64,000 nt of DNA from Leptospira kirschneri serovar Cynopteri str. 3522 CT (GTDB lineage: Bacteria; Spirochaetota; Leptospiria; Leptospirales; Leptospiraceae). Numbering within the stretch: position 1 is the stretch's first letter; the number at the start of each line of letters is the position of its first letter. Positions 18,791-35,838 of the stretch are shown in pieces. The DNA lies in the NCBI RefSeq assembly GCF_000243695.2, contig NZ_AHMN02000011.1, forward strand, positions 172,001 through 236,000, read 5' to 3'. Below the pieces are notes generated by a model that saw nothing but the letters and a program-made list of their open reading frames with translations, was not told the DNA's origin and did not search any database. The translations under genes were made by a program, and so were the position numbers.

Positions 18791-20704
18791 TTATTGCGAT
18801 AGTGAGCATCTGCCGCTTACACACTGATTTATAGATGCACTGGTGGGAAATTCTCCTGAACCTCTTCTGTCTTCTCCTTCTCCAGTGCAATTCCTGTTAG
18901 AGACCATAGAGTCAAAAGGATTGTGGTGAAACGATCCTAACTGTATAGTTGAAAATCTTGCTAGATCTCTATCTGGCCGCGCTTCCAAGTTTCTAATTAC
19001 CTGTTGTGGATCCACGGTGGGTGTTAACGCTTGCCTGAAGTTTTCAAACGTCAAATTCGTCGTGGCCGTTGGAATTACCACTAATCCTTGAGAGGTCCTA
19101 AGAATTGGAACGGAATGTTTTCCCGCAGTTCCATCGGGACGCCACCGTCTCATGAGCACTAACCAAATGCTTCCGGGGGGAGAATCTATGAGTGATTGAA
19201 TGTGGGATAACATGTCGGAAAGAGTGGAGGATTCAGAAGAGAGACTCCATTCATATTGGGGCAACATAGTTCTAGCGGATATAAGTGTCAATCTCCTACT
19301 TGAGCGAACTGTGGGACCATACGTGCTAACTATATCTCTGAGAGACGTGTTCAAATTCGGAAAACGTTGACCAAACGAGATAAATGGATCTGTATTAGGA
19401 TTTGTATCGAAGAAATAACCTCCACTCTGAAGAGGTCCTCGAGAATGATACTCTTGTAGCTCTGCTATCATTTGAAAACCATGAAGTAAACAAACGCCAC
19501 ATACTCCACTTGAGATATCCGAACCTGAAGTCGAACGTGTTATTTCATAAAGCCTCTGAATCCACTGCTCGGTTAATTGAAAGCTGGGTGGTAAGGTTCT
19601 TAAGACTCTTTTATGTGTGCTACTTGCCTGATTACCAGGAGCCGGACAATACTGTTCCGTCTTACCAAGATTAGAAGCTGTATAACGCGTCCAATCCAGT
19701 AAATTTTTATCAACTACAAACAAAGAAGTGGGATTATTGGTAGTGTCTTTTTCTAAATAGGAAAGTTTGGCGGCGTAGGCAACTCCCCAATTAGTTCCAT
19801 ATCTGGTAACTCTCAGTGCGTTTCCCTCATAATCCGTGATCATTCCTCCTTCTTCCGTTTCAAAAGAGACGTTCCAAAAAGCAGGATTATTTTTACTGAT
19901 AGGCGCATCGCTACACAACGCCCAAGTCACCCAATTCCAATTCGATTTACCCACGTTAGAATACATACAATAGAGTGAACCACTGATTGGATCATACTGA
20001 GCAATATGCCCACTTTCAGGATTGTAGTAGAGAGGAGTTGTATTTTTATCCGAACCTCCCCAACGAACAAAGTAACGTTCATTTCCCCAGCTACTGTTTA
20101 AATCCCAGGCGATCGAAGTTTGAATGCTGATGTTTCCGGGAGTGGCCACAGTATTTATCCAATCGTTCATGGAAGAATCTAAAGTATGGTTGTATCTATC
20201 ACCAGAATTTCTAGAAATATAACCGTACCATTTTGTATCCTTCAAACGATAAAACCCATCTGCAGTCCAAAATGAATTCTCTTTTACAATCCATCTCTGC
20301 AGAGGATCATTGATAGTACAAGGTCTGAGATGAACATAGTCCCAACTTTCTTCCCCTCTAACTACTTTTTCCGGAGCAGTAATACATAACCACGTATTAT
20401 TGACGTTATACGAAATTCTTTGAAACACGTCGTATCTTGCATTCATAACGTGCATTTGCCAACACTGTTCAATTACGATGTAACTTTCACCGCCGCTAAA
20501 GGTAGGACCGTAACAGAATGTTCCTCCGCCACTTACATTGACTTTGATCGGTTTGTCTTTTGGTGGATCGGTAGGTTTTTGAACGATCGAGCCGGTGGCC
20601 TTTGAAGCAGCAGCATGTACAAGTGTATGATCCATTTCATACTCCAAGTAAACCATGATGGAGGTTAACAAAATCACTATGAGAATTTTCTTCCAATTAT
20701 ACAT
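18791..20704 (-). CDS. PF07598 (DUF1561) virulence-modifying protein, secreted toxin family
   Basis: 637 residues from the ATG at 20704, chosen because GAAGG lies about 9 bases upstream; an in-frame ATG at 20770 would add 22 residues. It begins with a signal peptide ([20 protein letters not shown]). The N-terminal half contains Trp/Cys-rich lectin-like repeats ([49 protein letters not shown]) and the C-terminal half the family's conserved core, ending [10 protein letters not shown]. This paralogous family is expanded in pathogenic Leptospira; members are reported as secreted, ricin-B-like carbohydrate-binding cytotoxins with a C-terminal nuclease-like domain. The frame is complete. Which paralogue it is cannot be decided here. 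Copies of the family B hairpin module lie close on both sides. Confidence 0.93.
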   Translation of the reverse strand: MYNWKKILIVILLTSIMVYLEYEMDHTLVHAAASKATGSIVQKPTDPPKDKPIKVNVSGGGTFCYGPTFSGGESYIVIEQCWQMHVMNARYDVFQRISYNVNNTWLCITAPEKVVRGEESWDYVHLRPCTINDPLQRWIVKENSFWTADGFYRLKDTKWYGYISRNSGDRYNHTLDSSMNDWINTVATPGNISIQTSIAWDLNSSWGNERYFVRWGGSDKNTTPLYYNPESGHIAQYDPISGSLYCMYSNVGKSNWNWVTWALCSDAPISKNNPAFWNVSFETEEGGMITDYEGNALRVTRYGTNWGVAYAAKLSYLEKDTTNNPTSLFVVDKNLLDWTRYTASNLGKTEQYCPAPGNQASSTHKRVLRTLPPSFQLTEQWIQRLYEITRSTSGSDISSGVCGVCLLHGFQMIAELQEYHSRGPLQSGGYFFDTNPNTDPFISFGQRFPNLNTSLRDIVSTYGPTVRSSRRLTLISARTMLPQYEWSLSSESSTLSDMLSHIQSLIDSPPGSIWLVLMRRWRPDGTAGKHSVPILRTSQGLVVIPTATTNLTFENFRQALTPTVDPQQVIRNLEARPDRDLARFSTIQLGSFHHNPFDSMVSNRNCTGEGEDRRGSGEFPTSASINQCVSGRCSLSQ

Positions 20705-20792
20705 TTTCAATTTACCTTCTTTTTCATAAGATTGAATTGTAGAACAATACTTTCTGTAGATAGTAAACAATTATATCTTAATACTCTAAATT

Positions 20793-21352
<560 letters not shown>

Positions 21353-21667
21353 TCTACCAAATTTATGTGCAATCCTTTTTGGAGTATGGTTAAATGGATT
21401 TCTGATAAATTGCTTTTTATATTTTAGAATTTTATTTTATTATAAAAATATGTTTTTTATAATTCCTCCTGAAATGAATTATTGATAACTCTGCATGTAC
21501 TGCCTAGAAACGAGAAAATGAGACAAGTTGGAGAACTGTGGCACTGAGTTTTCTCCGTCTATGTCTTTAATTGTTTGATAGGATATTCTAATAAAAGGAA
21601 ATGATAATCTGTTTATTCTAAACTTAAATTTGAATTATATATTAATTCTAATCCATATTTTTTTAAA

Positions 21668-21768
21668 AGAGTTGTTGAAAAGTTCTATAGTGGAGATTAA
21701 CAAAACTGCTTTAACTGTCTATTTCAATGTAACGGAAATAGATGGAGAATGAATTTTTCAACAACTCT
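21668..21768 (+). mobile_element. Family A miniature element, 101 bp
   Basis: AGAGTTGTTGAAAAG at the left and TTTTTCAACAACTCT at the right form terminal inverted repeats. AAA is duplicated at 21665-21667 and 21769-21771. The interior matches the copy at 17998 (CAAAACTGCTTTAA, CGGAAATAGATGGAG). Confidence 0.88.
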
Positions 21769-21926
21769 AAATTCCGAAATTGACTATGGAATGTGAGTTC
21801 GACGTAAGAAAATCTAGGTAAATAAAAAACTCAAACTGTTCTCGATGGATCAAAGCAGAATGTTACGACTCCTTTAAGAGACGTAATTTGTGGGAACTAA
21901 CACGAGGAGTTTTGTTGTGTAGTAGT

Positions 21927-22889
<963 letters not shown>

Positions 22890-23044
22890 GTAAATACCTT
22901 TAAGATTGTCAGTTTTTTTAAGAGGTTTCAAAAAAAAAGAAGAATGTAGTCTTTCCTAATCCTGAATTAGGCGCTTTTTTATCTGGAATTTTGCTTGCGG
23001 AGCCCGGTTCCGAGGATTTCAGTAAAGGATTTTTAAATAAGTAC

Positions 23045-24322
<1,278 letters not shown>

Positions 24323-24998
24323 GCGGGGGGCCGTTGGATTTTCTTCGGAAAACGTAGTAGGGGAAATATTTCTCAGTATGTTTCATAATTTACTATTGAA
24401 TTATAGATTCTAACTCTGATTCCTAAAACTAATATTGGTTTTGTATAATCAATGTGAAAGTGATTGATATGGAGGAACTCAGCAGAACGCTCAGTGTCTC
24501 GCTTTTATAATAAGGCTTGTCCTAAAACCGTCCAATGTGGGAACTATTACGAAAATTTAATGAGATTAAAACTACTTGAAAGTTCGCAAACTACCAAATG
24601 AGATCTAATTTGTAGGAACTCATACATTTTATTAAAAATTTATAAAGAATGATTGCCTAAAATTCTTTGAGGTTTTGAGATAAGTTCTAAATTGAAATTT
24701 AAGATGATCTATTATATTGAGTTTATTTAATGCACTTTATTGGCTAAAGCATTCTATTTTGACTCGAAACGGTGATCCGTAGAGAGCCGTTCTGCTGAGT
24801 TCAGGAAATGATCAATTGAAATACGTACCTTATTTTCTATGGATCATTTGGCAGAGAGAAATATTGAGTTAGCGATTGATTCACCAGATTTTCAACCATC
24901 AAATTCACGTTAGGTTATATTCTAAATTGCGAATGTATGTAAAGGGTTTGAATGCAAGTCTTCTACCTGAACGAGCGAAATGAAGTTCGCGGAGGACG
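24323..24998. other. Non-coding region with family C pair
   Basis: Family C motifs at 24534-24553 (AATGTGGGAACTATTACG) and 24610-24630 (TTTGTAGGAACTCATACATTT), same orientation. CAGCAGAACGCTCAGTGTCTC and AGAGCCGTTCTGCTGAGTTC are family B internal fragments. No gene seen. Confidence 0.6.
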
Positions 24999-25955
24999 TT
25001 ACAACTTAAGTCCGGTTCCAACCATAAAGATCGGTTCTTGAAAATGATAAGAATTTACGGACCCAATTAAATCCGTTTTTCGAAACTGTAAGGCTGCGTT
25101 GAAAAAATAAAGATCCGATTCCCATTGAATTCCGATTCCTACTAAAATAACCGTTTGAGTCAGTGGTTTAGAGTAAATTCCGTTTTCGTAACTTTTCCCG
25201 AACCCGAACCCACCTTGAACAAACCAAAAAAAAGATTCTGAAATTGGAATATAATATTTTACTCCGGGCGAAAGCGAAATTGTTTCTATGGAAAATTTGC
25301 CGCTACTCTGAGTAAATTTTCCGTCCAATTGATTGACCAGAAACGAACTTAAGGAAACGGAAGAAAGAGTTTGATATTCCTGAGTTGTATTTAGAGCAAT
25401 GAACGTATTAATTCCGATCAAAGGAGAAATACGTTGATCCGGAAAAGAATAAGAGTTTTGTTCCAGTCCAAGAAAAAAACCAAAGTTCGATTTGGGGCGA
25501 TATTCTCCGTTTAAAGAAAGGGTTCGAACGTTTACGGTATATCTCCTTTCGAAATACGGATCGATATTGACCACGTTCGTTCTAACATCCGTTAAACTAT
25601 ATCCACGATTAAAATTAATCCCTTCCGAAACCTTGGAATTCCACGAGGAACCATTAAGAGAAAAATAGAATTTTTTAATATTCTTATATTCTTTTTTTTC
25701 TTCTTGGGTGACTTCGGGTTTTTTGATTTCGGAAATTAGAATTTTTTCAACTAGGGTTAAGTCGATTTTTTCGATTTTGCCTTTTTCGTCTTGGACCAAT
25801 ACGTGATCTTGTCGTAGTGATGTTTTGACGTTTTCGAACGTTTGCCCGTCTTTTAAGATGATTGTATCCGCAGAGATTTTTCCCAAATTTGGTAAAACGT
25901 GAAAACAAAGAACTACTAGAAAAACCCCAATTTTTTGTGTATTTCTAAGAGGCAT
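24999..25955 (-). CDS. Putative outer-membrane beta-barrel protein downstream of an ECF sigma factor
   Basis: 318 residues. A signal peptide ([19 protein letters not shown]) is followed by a short module, [20 protein letters not shown]...VEKILI, similar to the end of the FecR-like protein encoded next door. From about residue 95 to the end, alternating beta-strand patterns ([54 protein letters not shown]) finish in FMVGTGLKL, as in outer-membrane barrels. It starts 10 bases after the FecR-like stop, so it is probably in the sigma operon and possibly its output. Not a recognised family. Confidence 0.72.
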   Translation of the reverse strand: MPLRNTQKIGVFLVVLCFHVLPNLGKISADTIILKDGQTFENVKTSLRQDHVLVQDEKGKIEKIDLTLVEKILISEIKKPEVTQEEKKEYKNIKKFYFSLNGSSWNSKVSEGINFNRGYSLTDVRTNVVNIDPYFERRYTVNVRTLSLNGEYRPKSNFGFFLGLEQNSYSFPDQRISPLIGINTFIALNTTQEYQTLSSVSLSSFLVNQLDGKFTQSSGKFSIETISLSPGVKYYIPISESFFWFVQGGFGFGKSYENGIYSKPLTQTVILVGIGIQWESDLYFFNAALQFRKTDLIGSVNSYHFQEPIFMVGTGLKL

Positions 25956-25965
25956 AACTAACGAT

Positions 25966-27267
25966 TTAAAATGAAATCGATTCTACGTCTTTGGACAAAA
26001 TTACTCTTTTTTTACCTTCGACTTCGATAATATATCTGTCTTCATATTGGATCAGATTTCCCTTTAATTCGGAGCCGTCCTTTAGTTTGATCGTTTTGTT
26101 TCCTAAACGAACAGGTTCTTCTTTTTTAGGTTCTATCTTTTTTTCTACTTTAGGAACTGGTAATATATTCGGTTCTATTTTTTCATTTTCTAATTCGATC
26201 GATTTGGGATTTTCAAAACCACTCGCAAACGTTTCTAGTTCTTGGATGTCTCTCTTTTGCAATACAGTTGTTTTTTTGTATGAGGCTGTTTCTACGATCG
26301 TCTTTTGCATTTTTTCCAAAAGAAGGAACATTTCATTTGGATTCGTTTGTTTTTCATTTAGAACAAGGAGTGGATTTTGAACGGAATCTTTTTGAAAGAA
26401 TAAGGATTTCGTTTCCAAAGAAGAATTGGAAAGTTTTTCCAAAGAAATATCGTTCCAGATGCTTTCATATTTTGTTTTTTGTTCTGGATGCTCATCTAAC
26501 GTATGTTTTACGGACTTTTCCATTTGTTTGTCCAATAAGAACGGAAGTAAATAGCGAACTCCGGACCGGACTTCCGCTGATCCGTCCCAAACATTGATTT
26601 TATAACGTTCTTCCGAATTTTCGATCCATACTTTGGTTCCGGTCAATTGGATCTCGGTTCCGTTCAGATAAATCTTAGTTTGTTTTTTATTGTCTGTTGG
26701 AGTTTCGTTTAACAATAAATTTCCTTTCTGTACGAATATAGATAAACCGTTTGTTTTTGTTTCTTCAACGGATTTAGGTAATTTTAATATTCGAACTTCC
26801 GAATTTGGAAAAATTCTGAAGTGAAGCCGACCTTCTATCTTTACGTCGCAAAAAGAATTTTGATCCGGTCGAATCCAATCTTTCCTTAGTGTTTCTATAC
26901 CACACGCTCCGGTGGCTACTAAGGGAAGTTGTTCATATTTTTTGAATATTCCTAATTGAAAAATTACGGACAAAGAAATAATTAAAGAAATGATCGCAGC
27001 GATCGCCAGTAATTGATTTTTAAATTTTACAGGAAATAAGCTGATTTTAGAAGAAGGTTTTGAAGACTCAGTTAGGATTTTCTCAAGTCCCGTCTTATGT
27101 TGTTTTAGACCGGTTTGTATCTTTACATAGTTATCATATCTTTTTTTAAATTCTGGATGAAGGGATATGATTTCGTTTAATTTTTTTTCTTCTTCTGATT
27201 TTGTTTCTCCGAAAAGGAACAGAGACATCAGTTCTTCAAATTCTTCTTGTAGATCTTTTTTTTCCAT
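25966..27267 (-). CDS. FecR-domain transmembrane anti-sigma regulator
   Basis: 433 residues. The cytoplasmic N-terminal part ([20 protein letters not shown]) resembles anti-sigma zinc-finger-like heads. One membrane helix at about 83-105 ([20 protein letters not shown]) is followed by a periplasmic FecR domain with [28 protein letters not shown] and [14 protein letters not shown]. The C-terminus carries a [20 protein letters not shown] module seen also in the neighbouring outer-membrane protein. It likely restrains the sigma factor encoded 2 bases upstream. Confidence 0.85.
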   Translation of the reverse strand: MEKKDLQEEFEELMSLFLFGETKSEEEKKLNEIISLHPEFKKRYDNYVKIQTGLKQHKTGLEKILTESSKPSSKISLFPVKFKNQLLAIAAIISLIISLSVIFQLGIFKKYEQLPLVATGACGIETLRKDWIRPDQNSFCDVKIEGRLHFRIFPNSEVRILKLPKSVEETKTNGLSIFVQKGNLLLNETPTDNKKQTKIYLNGTEIQLTGTKVWIENSEERYKINVWDGSAEVRSGVRYLLPFLLDKQMEKSVKHTLDEHPEQKTKYESIWNDISLEKLSNSSLETKSLFFQKDSVQNPLLVLNEKQTNPNEMFLLLEKMQKTIVETASYKKTTVLQKRDIQELETFASGFENPKSIELENEKIEPNILPVPKVEKKIEPKKEEPVRLGNKTIKLKDGSELKGNLIQYEDRYIIEVEGKKRVILSKDVESISF

Positions 27268-27269
27268 AA

Positions 27270-27794
<525 letters not shown>

Positions 27795-28078
27795 TATCTA
27801 TGCTCTGTATATAAGGATTCAAACATATTCAAGAAGTTGTTCTTAAAAAGTTTGATTCGGTTTCGCCTATTGAATTTGAACGCTTTTTCTCGAATAGAAA
27901 ATTTTCAAGATACAAATGATCAGGCTATAAACTTCATAAAAATCTTTTTTCAAATTGAATTGTATATACAAAGTCATTTGTATATAAACTCCCTTATAAA
28001 ATCGATACGAGAAAAAATCCGTTTGAATTCTTTCTCGTATTTTTTTAATCACCTATATAAGATTGAATAGATTCTTAT

Positions 28079-29912
<1,834 letters not shown>

Positions 29913-30356
29913 TTAAACCGTATCTAATAAATGGGAGGAAGATGAATATCCAACTTTCCACTCTGCAAAGCAACCGAGCACACCACATTGAGTACAATGG
30001 CATCCAACGTAAAGCCAGTGAATTTCAGAGGGCGGATCTTTGTGCATGGCAAAGCCCACGCCCACATTGGTGTGAAGAGAATCACATTCGATGCATTTCC
30101 ATTGTTCGGGTTCCGCGTCAGGCCAGTGCTCCGCGCTATCGCAAATGAAATGGGCAGTGCCACATTAAGTGCACAGTCTACGTGCAACTCCTTCATTGTC
30201 GTCTGCCTCTAACCCGAAAGTGACAGATCCGCATTCGCACTTACTCAGGCGAAATTCTGAAATAGGATATCCATCTTGTGAGTAAGCAGAGAGGAATTCG
30301 GCGATGTCGGTTGGTTCTGAGCCTATCCACCACTTTCCGCTTGTATTAACTGTCAT
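29913..30356 (-). pseudogene. Cys-rich zinc-ribbon-like protein gene with an in-frame stop
   Basis: ATG at 30356 with GGAGG 8 bases upstream. The frame reads MTVNTSGKWWIGSEPTDIAE, SKCECGSVTFGLEADDNEG and VARRLCT, meets a TAA at 30165-30167, then continues in the same frame CGTAHFICDSAEHWPDAEP, QWKCIECDSLHTNVGVGFAM and GCHCTQCGVLGCFAEWKVG to a TAA at 29913. If the TAA replaced one sense codon, the product is 147 residues with four or more C-x-C / C-x-x-C pairs, a probable zinc-binding protein. Base composition is visibly richer in G+C than neighbouring genes, suggesting acquisition from elsewhere. Family not recognised. Confidence 0.65.
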
Positions 30357-30682
30357 GTACGTCCCTCCTTTTCTTCCTATTTTCCTGGCGTTTAATATCC
30401 GTTAACTATTATTTTTTTCACTTTTACTTTGAGCATCTCAATTGTGGGAACTATTACAAATCCAGGTTTTGCAGTTAGATTTTGAAAATGTGGGAACTCA
30501 TACAAAATCCAAAGGTTTTTAACGTGAGCTAAGAGAATGAGAAAAGATTTTCTAAAAGTATGAGTTCCTACAATTTTAGAAGTTGTTTGTAAAATCTTGG
30601 ATTTGTAATAGTTCCTACAGATTTTGTCTCATTTTAGATTCATTACTTTTTTTGAAAGTTCTTCGGTTCTGGAAAGCCATTC
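30357..30682. repeat. Intergenic family C cluster
   Basis: Two same-orientation pairs facing each other: 30439-30507 (TTGTGGGAACTATTACAAAT, then ATGTGGGAACTCATACAAAA) and 30558-30621 (ATGAGTTCCTACAATTTTAG, then GTAATAGTTCCTACAG). Nothing else seen. Confidence 0.7.
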
Positions 30683-30835
30683 ATGCCTCCTTTTTTAGAA
30701 AACGATCCTTCATTTAACGAAAGCCCCGATAGGTATGAGGAAGAATTCAAAAAAGTTGAGCAATTTTATACTATTCTGAAGATAACTTTGGAGAGTAGCC
30801 GTTTTACGGACCGGATTTATACAGACACGCGTTAG
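30683..30835 (+). CDS. Possible small acidic protein
   Basis: A 50-residue frame from an ATG at 30683, beginning [20 protein letters not shown] and continuing [20 protein letters not shown] to a TAG at 30833-30835. The composition looks protein-like (acidic, with an amphipathic helix), but there is no clear ribosome binding site. It ends inside the 3' end of the convergent dusA gene. I do not recognise it; it could be chance. Confidence 0.3.
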   Translation: MPPFLENDPSFNESPDRYEEEFKKVEQFYTILKITLESSRFTDRIYTDTR

Positions 30836-31847
30836 ACGAAACATAATCTAAAGAATCATTGGAAATCTCTTGAATGGCTCTGAATAAAAGATCATTCGAG
30901 TAACCGGAGTACATTCCTTCCGTAAGAATTCTTCTAAAACTGCGGGCTCCCTTTTCTCCATAAAATAAACCTAATATATGTCTAAGTGCGTGATGCGGTT
31001 TTCCGTTTTTCTCTTTTAAGATTACTTCTTCTATATAGTCCTTCATTCTAAGTAAAACTTCTCTCCTACTTAAAGGAGGCAGGTTTTCCCCAAAAAACAA
31101 AGAATCTACTTCCGAAAAAAGATAAGGAGTTTCGTACGCGGCCCTTCCGATCATCACTCCGTCATTTTTTTCTAGTCTTTCCCGAATCGAAGTAAGAGTT
31201 CGGACTCCTCCGTTGATCTCTATCAAAAGATCCGGAAATTCCTTCTTTAAAGATTCAACGTACGTATAACGTAAAGGAGGAACTTGACGATTCTGTGCGG
31301 GAGTAAACCCACCTAAAATCGCGATTCTTGCGTGGACGATAAATCGCCGAACGCCTGTTTGGCGAACACATTCTATAAATTTACATAGGTCTTCAAAAGT
31401 ATCCTTACCTGGAATTCCAATTCTACATTTTACGGTTATAGGAATTGAAACGGAAGTGTCCATTGCAAACGTCAATTCAGCGACCTTTTCCGGAGTTTCC
31501 ATCAAACAGGCGCCGAAGTTTCCTTCTTTTACACGATCACTTGGACAACCTACATTCAAATTAATTTCGGTGTATCCATAGTCTTCTCCGATCTTGGAAC
31601 ATTCCGCAAGTGCTTTTGGATCGTTTCCTCCTAGCTGAATTGCCAGAGGTAATTCTTCAGGACTGTAAGATAAAAGTCGACTACGATCCCCGTGAAGTAC
31701 GGCTCCAGTATGAATCATTTCCGTATATAAAAACGTATGTTTAGAAATCAGTCTTAAAAAATATCTAAAATGTCGATCGGTCCAATCCATCATAGGAGCG
31801 AGTGAAACTGGGTATCGTTTTGGAATTTTATCGTATTTCTCTAACAT
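30804..31847 (-). CDS. dusA: tRNA-dihydrouridine synthase DusA
   Basis: 347 residues, close to bacterial Dus[20 protein letters not shown] is the FMN-binding start typical of DusA (DWTD), [20 protein letters not shown] contains the catalytic Cys, and [23 protein letters not shown] and NGGVRTL follow; GVMIGRAAY ends the barrel. It reduces U20/U20a in the D-loop of tRNAs using FMN and NADPH. Transcribed alone. Confidence 0.93.
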   Translation of the reverse strand: MLEKYDKIPKRYPVSLAPMMDWTDRHFRYFLRLISKHTFLYTEMIHTGAVLHGDRSRLLSYSPEELPLAIQLGGNDPKALAECSKIGEDYGYTEINLNVGCPSDRVKEGNFGACLMETPEKVAELTFAMDTSVSIPITVKCRIGIPGKDTFEDLCKFIECVRQTGVRRFIVHARIAILGGFTPAQNRQVPPLRYTYVESLKKEFPDLLIEINGGVRTLTSIRERLEKNDGVMIGRAAYETPYLFSEVDSLFFGENLPPLSRREVLLRMKDYIEEVILKEKNGKPHHALRHILGLFYGEKGARSFRRILTEGMYSGYSNDLLFRAIQEISNDSLDYVSSNACLYKSGP

Positions 31848-32021
31848 AAACGAATTGGATTACCAGAATATTGTTTCGAACTCTTCGGTCAAGAACCCTC
31901 TCAATGATAATTAGAACTTAAAAACTTTAAAGAAATAAAAAACAAATTTAAAAACAATAAAAGCAGACAGGTTTTGGTAAGAATTCTAGAATGATGAATC
32001 GTAAAAGAATATCAGTAAAAT

Positions 32022-33029
32022 ATGAACCTTTTCGAAGATCAAAAACAGAAAACATTTGTATCGAAAAAGATCGTAGTTCTATCGATATGGATCAGTTGTA
32101 TGACTTCCTGTAAAACTTTAGAATCCTTTTTTGAAAGTGTAATTCTTACTGGAGGAGTGGATAACACTCAGTTAAATTTTTTTACGAAATACAATTCTCT
32201 TGAAAATTTCGTCAGAACGAATGGAGGTTCTAAAATTTCGGACAAAAGCGACCGTATGGTCAATGATGATTCTGTGAAATCGGTAGCCTTTTATACGATC
32301 GGATCCATTCCTAGAAGATTACCCGGTTTCCCATTTAAGGGTTATTTTAAATTTTTAAATTACTTCGCTTATAGTTTTACGTTAACTTCCCCTAGAACTT
32401 TTCGAGGAAACCTTCTCAATTTTCCGGATGACGGAAGAGTTTATTCTAATCTAACGGAACAAACTTTGTATGGTGTATATCCCCTTACTGAACCTTTTGC
32501 AAGAAAAATGGAATACTTATATATAGACTATCAAGCTTATACAACTCTTTATTTAGGATTTTGGGAACTCCAAAATTGGAATTTAGGAGTTGGGGTTAAT
32601 CTGGGTTACAGTATTTATGACTTCGACGTTTTGGAGAATGGTTTTAGGGTTTCCTCTACAAGAAATCAGAAAAGAGCAATTGCAGGATTTAAAATATTAT
32701 ATGAATATAATATAGGTCGTTTTTTACAAGATACCATTTTTTATAATTTATATCTATACTTAGAAGTATCAAGTATTGGGAATAACGACAGCAGGGATTT
32801 ATTCAGTTTTGGTAACTTTTCTAAAACACCGATTACTCAAACAATACCTAGTACCAACGGAGAAAGTCATCACGATCTTTATCTAACCATGAATACTTTG
32901 CGAATTGGAGTCCGAAAGGAAATTCAATTATCCAGCTCCAATTCCGAAGATTTACTTCGCAAAGAAAGTGGTCCTGGAAAGGAATCTTCACCTCCAAAAT
33001 CTACCGAACCCCCGCCTCCGAAAATTTAA
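32022..33029 (+). CDS. Hypothetical lipoprotein upstream of mnmC
   Basis: 335 residues. A basic N-terminus and a hydrophobic stretch ([14 protein letters not shown]) give a probable lipobox, with Cys30 as the likely lipidation site. The rest has Tyr/Phe-rich beta-like strands ([52 protein letters not shown]), which could form a barrel or outer-membrane domain, and it ends in a Pro-rich tail (PPPPKI). Family unknown. Its TAA overlaps the mnmC ATG (TAATG), so the two genes are translationally coupled although no functional link is obvious. Confidence 0.75.
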   Translation: MNLFEDQKQKTFVSKKIVVLSIWISCMTSCKTLESFFESVILTGGVDNTQLNFFTKYNSLENFVRTNGGSKISDKSDRMVNDDSVKSVAFYTIGSIPRRLPGFPFKGYFKFLNYFAYSFTLTSPRTFRGNLLNFPDDGRVYSNLTEQTLYGVYPLTEPFARKMEYLYIDYQAYTTLYLGFWELQNWNLGVGVNLGYSIYDFDVLENGFRVSSTRNQKRAIAGFKILYEYNIGRFLQDTIFYNLYLYLEVSSIGNNDSRDLFSFGNFSKTPITQTIPSTNGESHHDLYLTMNTLRIGVRKEIQLSSSNSEDLLRKESGPGKESSPPKSTEPPPPKI

Positions 33030-34972
33030 TGCTCACTTGGAAAAATAATCTTACTCCCGTATCTGAACGATTTGATGATATTTATTTTTCTCCGGAAAAC
33101 GGATTGGAAGAAACCAAACACGTTTTTATCGAAGGGAATGATCTTTACAATAGATGGAAAAATTTGAATATTCAGAATTCGTTTTGTATTTTGGAATTGG
33201 GTTTTGGCACAGGGCTTAATTTTTTAACCGCCTGGAAAGAATACTTGGAATACAAAGATCGGTTTAGGTTACATTTTATATCCATCGAAAAGTTCCCACT
33301 CAATCGGGAAGAAATTTCCAAAGCGCTTTCCACGTTTTCGGAACTTGCGGAAATTAAAAAAGAATTTTTATCTTCATATCAAGATTTAATTCCTGGAATG
33401 AACTATTTTCAATTTTTAGGAGGTAGAATCCATCTCTCACTTTTTTTGGACGACGTTTCTAATGCGTTGTGCGAAATATCAGGAAAAGTGGATGCCATTT
33501 TTTTGGATGGTTTTGCCCCTTCTAAAAATCCTGAGATGTGGGATAAATCCGTTTTAGAAAACTTAAAATACGTTTCTAAAAAAGGAACCACGTTATCCAC
33601 CTTTACGGTTGCAAGAACGGTTCGGGATTCGTTATCTTCTGCCGGGTTTAAGTTGGAAAAACGTCCTGGTTTTGGAAGAAAAAGAGAAATGTTGATCGGA
33701 AGTTATTCCGATTCTTTTTTAGAATCAAATCTGAAAGAAAAACCTTGGTGTAGACGCGTTTATCCGGAGTTACAAATCAAAACTGCTGCGATCGTAGGAG
33801 CGGGGATCGCGGGTTCTACACTTGCTTATTCCTTATCAAAACGGGGAATACAAGTGTTGCTGATCGATCCTTTGGGAATTGCAAAGGAAACTTCAGGAAT
33901 TCCGATGGCAATTTCACATCCGCATCTTACTAAAATTCCCGGACCTATTAGTCTATTCACGTTACGCGCTTTTAGATACGCTCTTTCCTTTCTTACTTTG
34001 TTTGTGGATCAAAACTTTTTTGGAAAAACAGGATTGTTTCACGGTGTGACACAAGAGATGGGTTCGGAAAGACTTCAAAAGAGTATAGAAAATCATAAAC
34101 TTTCCGAAGAGATTGTATTTTGGAAACCGATCGTTTCCGAATTTCAGAACGAAAATCTTTTAGAGAACAAACCGGGAGTTTTTTTCCGAAATGGATTTTG
34201 GACCCGTCCTGGATCTATAGCAAAAAAATGTGCCGAACAACCTGGAATCGAATTTATAAAGGGAACCGCAGATCATATAGAACAAAAAGGAACTTTTTGG
34301 AAAATAGTAATCCAAGAATCAGGACAGGAAGTAGTTGCAGATTCTATTATATTCTGTAATTCTCATTCGATTGGAACGTTGGTCGCTTCCTTATTCGAAG
34401 GAGAAGAACCGTTTCCAATTCGAAAAGTTAGAGGACAACTTATATCTTTAAAAGAAACGGAGAAATCGTCTCGTATCTCGAACATTTTATGCGCGGAACA
34501 TTATTTGACTCCTTCCGTTTTAGGAGAACATATTTTAGGTTCGACCTTCGACGAATTTGATTTAAATCCTCTTCCCCGGAAAAAAGATACGGACCAGCTT
34601 TTAGAATTTGTTCAAAACAAATATCCAAGTTTAAATTTTGATTCGAGTTGTGTGTTTGCAGAAAAAGTAGGATTGCGGGCTCAAACTCCGGACCGTCTTC
34701 CAATTTTAGGTCCAATTTTTGATCCAAGAGAATTTAGAAAAATTTATAAAGAAATCGATTTGCCTAAAAATAGAAACAAAATATTTCCAAATCTAAAAAC
34801 GATTCGAGGGTTATACGTGTTTGGAGGTTTAGGCTCAAGGGGAATTGTAAGTTCTTTTTTAGGGGCGGAAATACTCACTTCTTTAATTCTGGGAGAACCG
34901 ATCCCTATTGAATCTTCCATTTTGGAATATTTACATCCGGCGAGATTTCTATATCGAAAGATTCGTAAGTAA
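33029..34972 (+). CDS. mnmC: Bifunctional tRNA 5-methylaminomethyl-2-thiouridine enzyme MnmC
   Basis: 647 residues with both MnmC domains. The N-terminal methyltransferase (MnmC2, about 1-235) has [19 protein letters not shown] and [16 protein letters not shown]. The C-terminal FAD oxidoreductase (MnmC1) begins [20 protein letters not shown] at about 252 and has [26 protein letters not shown] and [18 protein letters not shown]. It converts cmnm5s2U34 to mnm5s2U34 in wobble positions of tRNA. The frame is intact. Confidence 0.95.
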   Translation: MLTWKNNLTPVSERFDDIYFSPENGLEETKHVFIEGNDLYNRWKNLNIQNSFCILELGFGTGLNFLTAWKEYLEYKDRFRLHFISIEKFPLNREEISKALSTFSELAEIKKEFLSSYQDLIPGMNYFQFLGGRIHLSLFLDDVSNALCEISGKVDAIFLDGFAPSKNPEMWDKSVLENLKYVSKKGTTLSTFTVARTVRDSLSSAGFKLEKRPGFGRKREMLIGSYSDSFLESNLKEKPWCRRVYPELQIKTAAIVGAGIAGSTLAYSLSKRGIQVLLIDPLGIAKETSGIPMAISHPHLTKIPGPISLFTLRAFRYALSFLTLFVDQNFFGKTGLFHGVTQEMGSERLQKSIENHKLSEEIVFWKPIVSEFQNENLLENKPGVFFRNGFWTRPGSIAKKCAEQPGIEFIKGTADHIEQKGTFWKIVIQESGQEVVADSIIFCNSHSIGTLVASLFEGEEPFPIRKVRGQLISLKETEKSSRISNILCAEHYLTPSVLGEHILGSTFDEFDLNPLPRKKDTDQLLEFVQNKYPSLNFDSSCVFAEKVGLRAQTPDRLPILGPIFDPREFRKIYKEIDLPKNRNKIFPNLKTIRGLYVFGGLGSRGIVSSFLGAEILTSLILGEPIPIESSILEYLHPARFLYRKIRK

Positions 34973-35838
34973 ACTTGATTTATGAAAAAAGAATATTAGT
35001 TTTTTCTTTAGAACTTATTTCAAAACCTTAAAGAATTTTATGAGATCATTTTTTAGAAATTTTTAATAAAATGTAGTAGTTCCTACAATTAGGTCACATT
35101 TGGCAATTTGCGAACTTTCAAGCAGTTCTAATCTCGTTCAATTTTCGTAGTAGTTCCCACATTATGAGGTTTTGGGACAAGATCTTAGAACTTATTTCAA
35201 GAATCTAAAATGTAGGAACTCTCACAAATCACGATTTTACAGACCAATTCCTAAAATGTAGGAACTCTCACAAATCGCAATTTCACAGATCAAATTCTAA
35301 AGTTGTAGGAATTCATACTTTTAGAAAATTTTTCTCAGACGAATTTATGTTTAAAATAACGTGAATTCGGTGTAAGGATTCGTTTTATAAAAATCTGATT
35401 TTTCCATAAAAATAAATTTGGAACTCCTAACTTGAATCATAAAAAATGAATGTTTAAAAATTTATTATGTAACTTAATCTGTGGGAGCTACTATAAATCT
35501 ATATTTTACGGTAAAATTTTGAAATGTGGGAGTTACCACAAATCGCAATTTCACAGATCAAATTCTAAAGTTGTAGGGCTTTTACTTTTAGAAAAATTTT
35601 CTTAGTTATTCTCAGCCAAACTCATATTTAAAATAATCAGTTTGAAATTATTTTTGAACGTGTTCAAAAATAATGTAGACAAAATATTAATAAGATTTCA
35701 AATTCAAAAATCTTTAAAAAAGAAATCGATTTATACTTTTTAAAAAAAGTGTAATTTAGAAATAGATTACATCCGAGTTTTTCAAAAAAGATCGGTAGAA
35801 AACGTATTTTTCTAAAAATTTGGATTTAGGAGAACTTT
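34973..35838. repeat. Dense family C cluster in a non-coding region
   Basis: At least seven motifs: a pair reading GTAGTAGTTCCTACAATT and GTAGTAGTTCCCACATT (35069-35163); a triplet at about 48-bp spacing (ATGTAGGAACTCTCACAAAT at 35206 and 35255, TTGTAGGAATTCATACTTT at 35303); and a pair at 35480-35545 (TGTGGGAGCTACTATAAAT, ATGTGGGAGTTACCACAAAT). The spacer CACGATTTTACAGACCAATT recurs between members. The last 200 bases are AT-rich leader before the next gene, ending with AGGAG. Confidence 0.75.

Noticed and set aside
22955..22980. Hairpin CCTAAT / ATTAGG followed by a T run, as a terminator
   Set aside because: It lies between divergent genes, where no transcript needs to end, and inside a frame that stays open into the EAL gene; the stem is only 6 bp.
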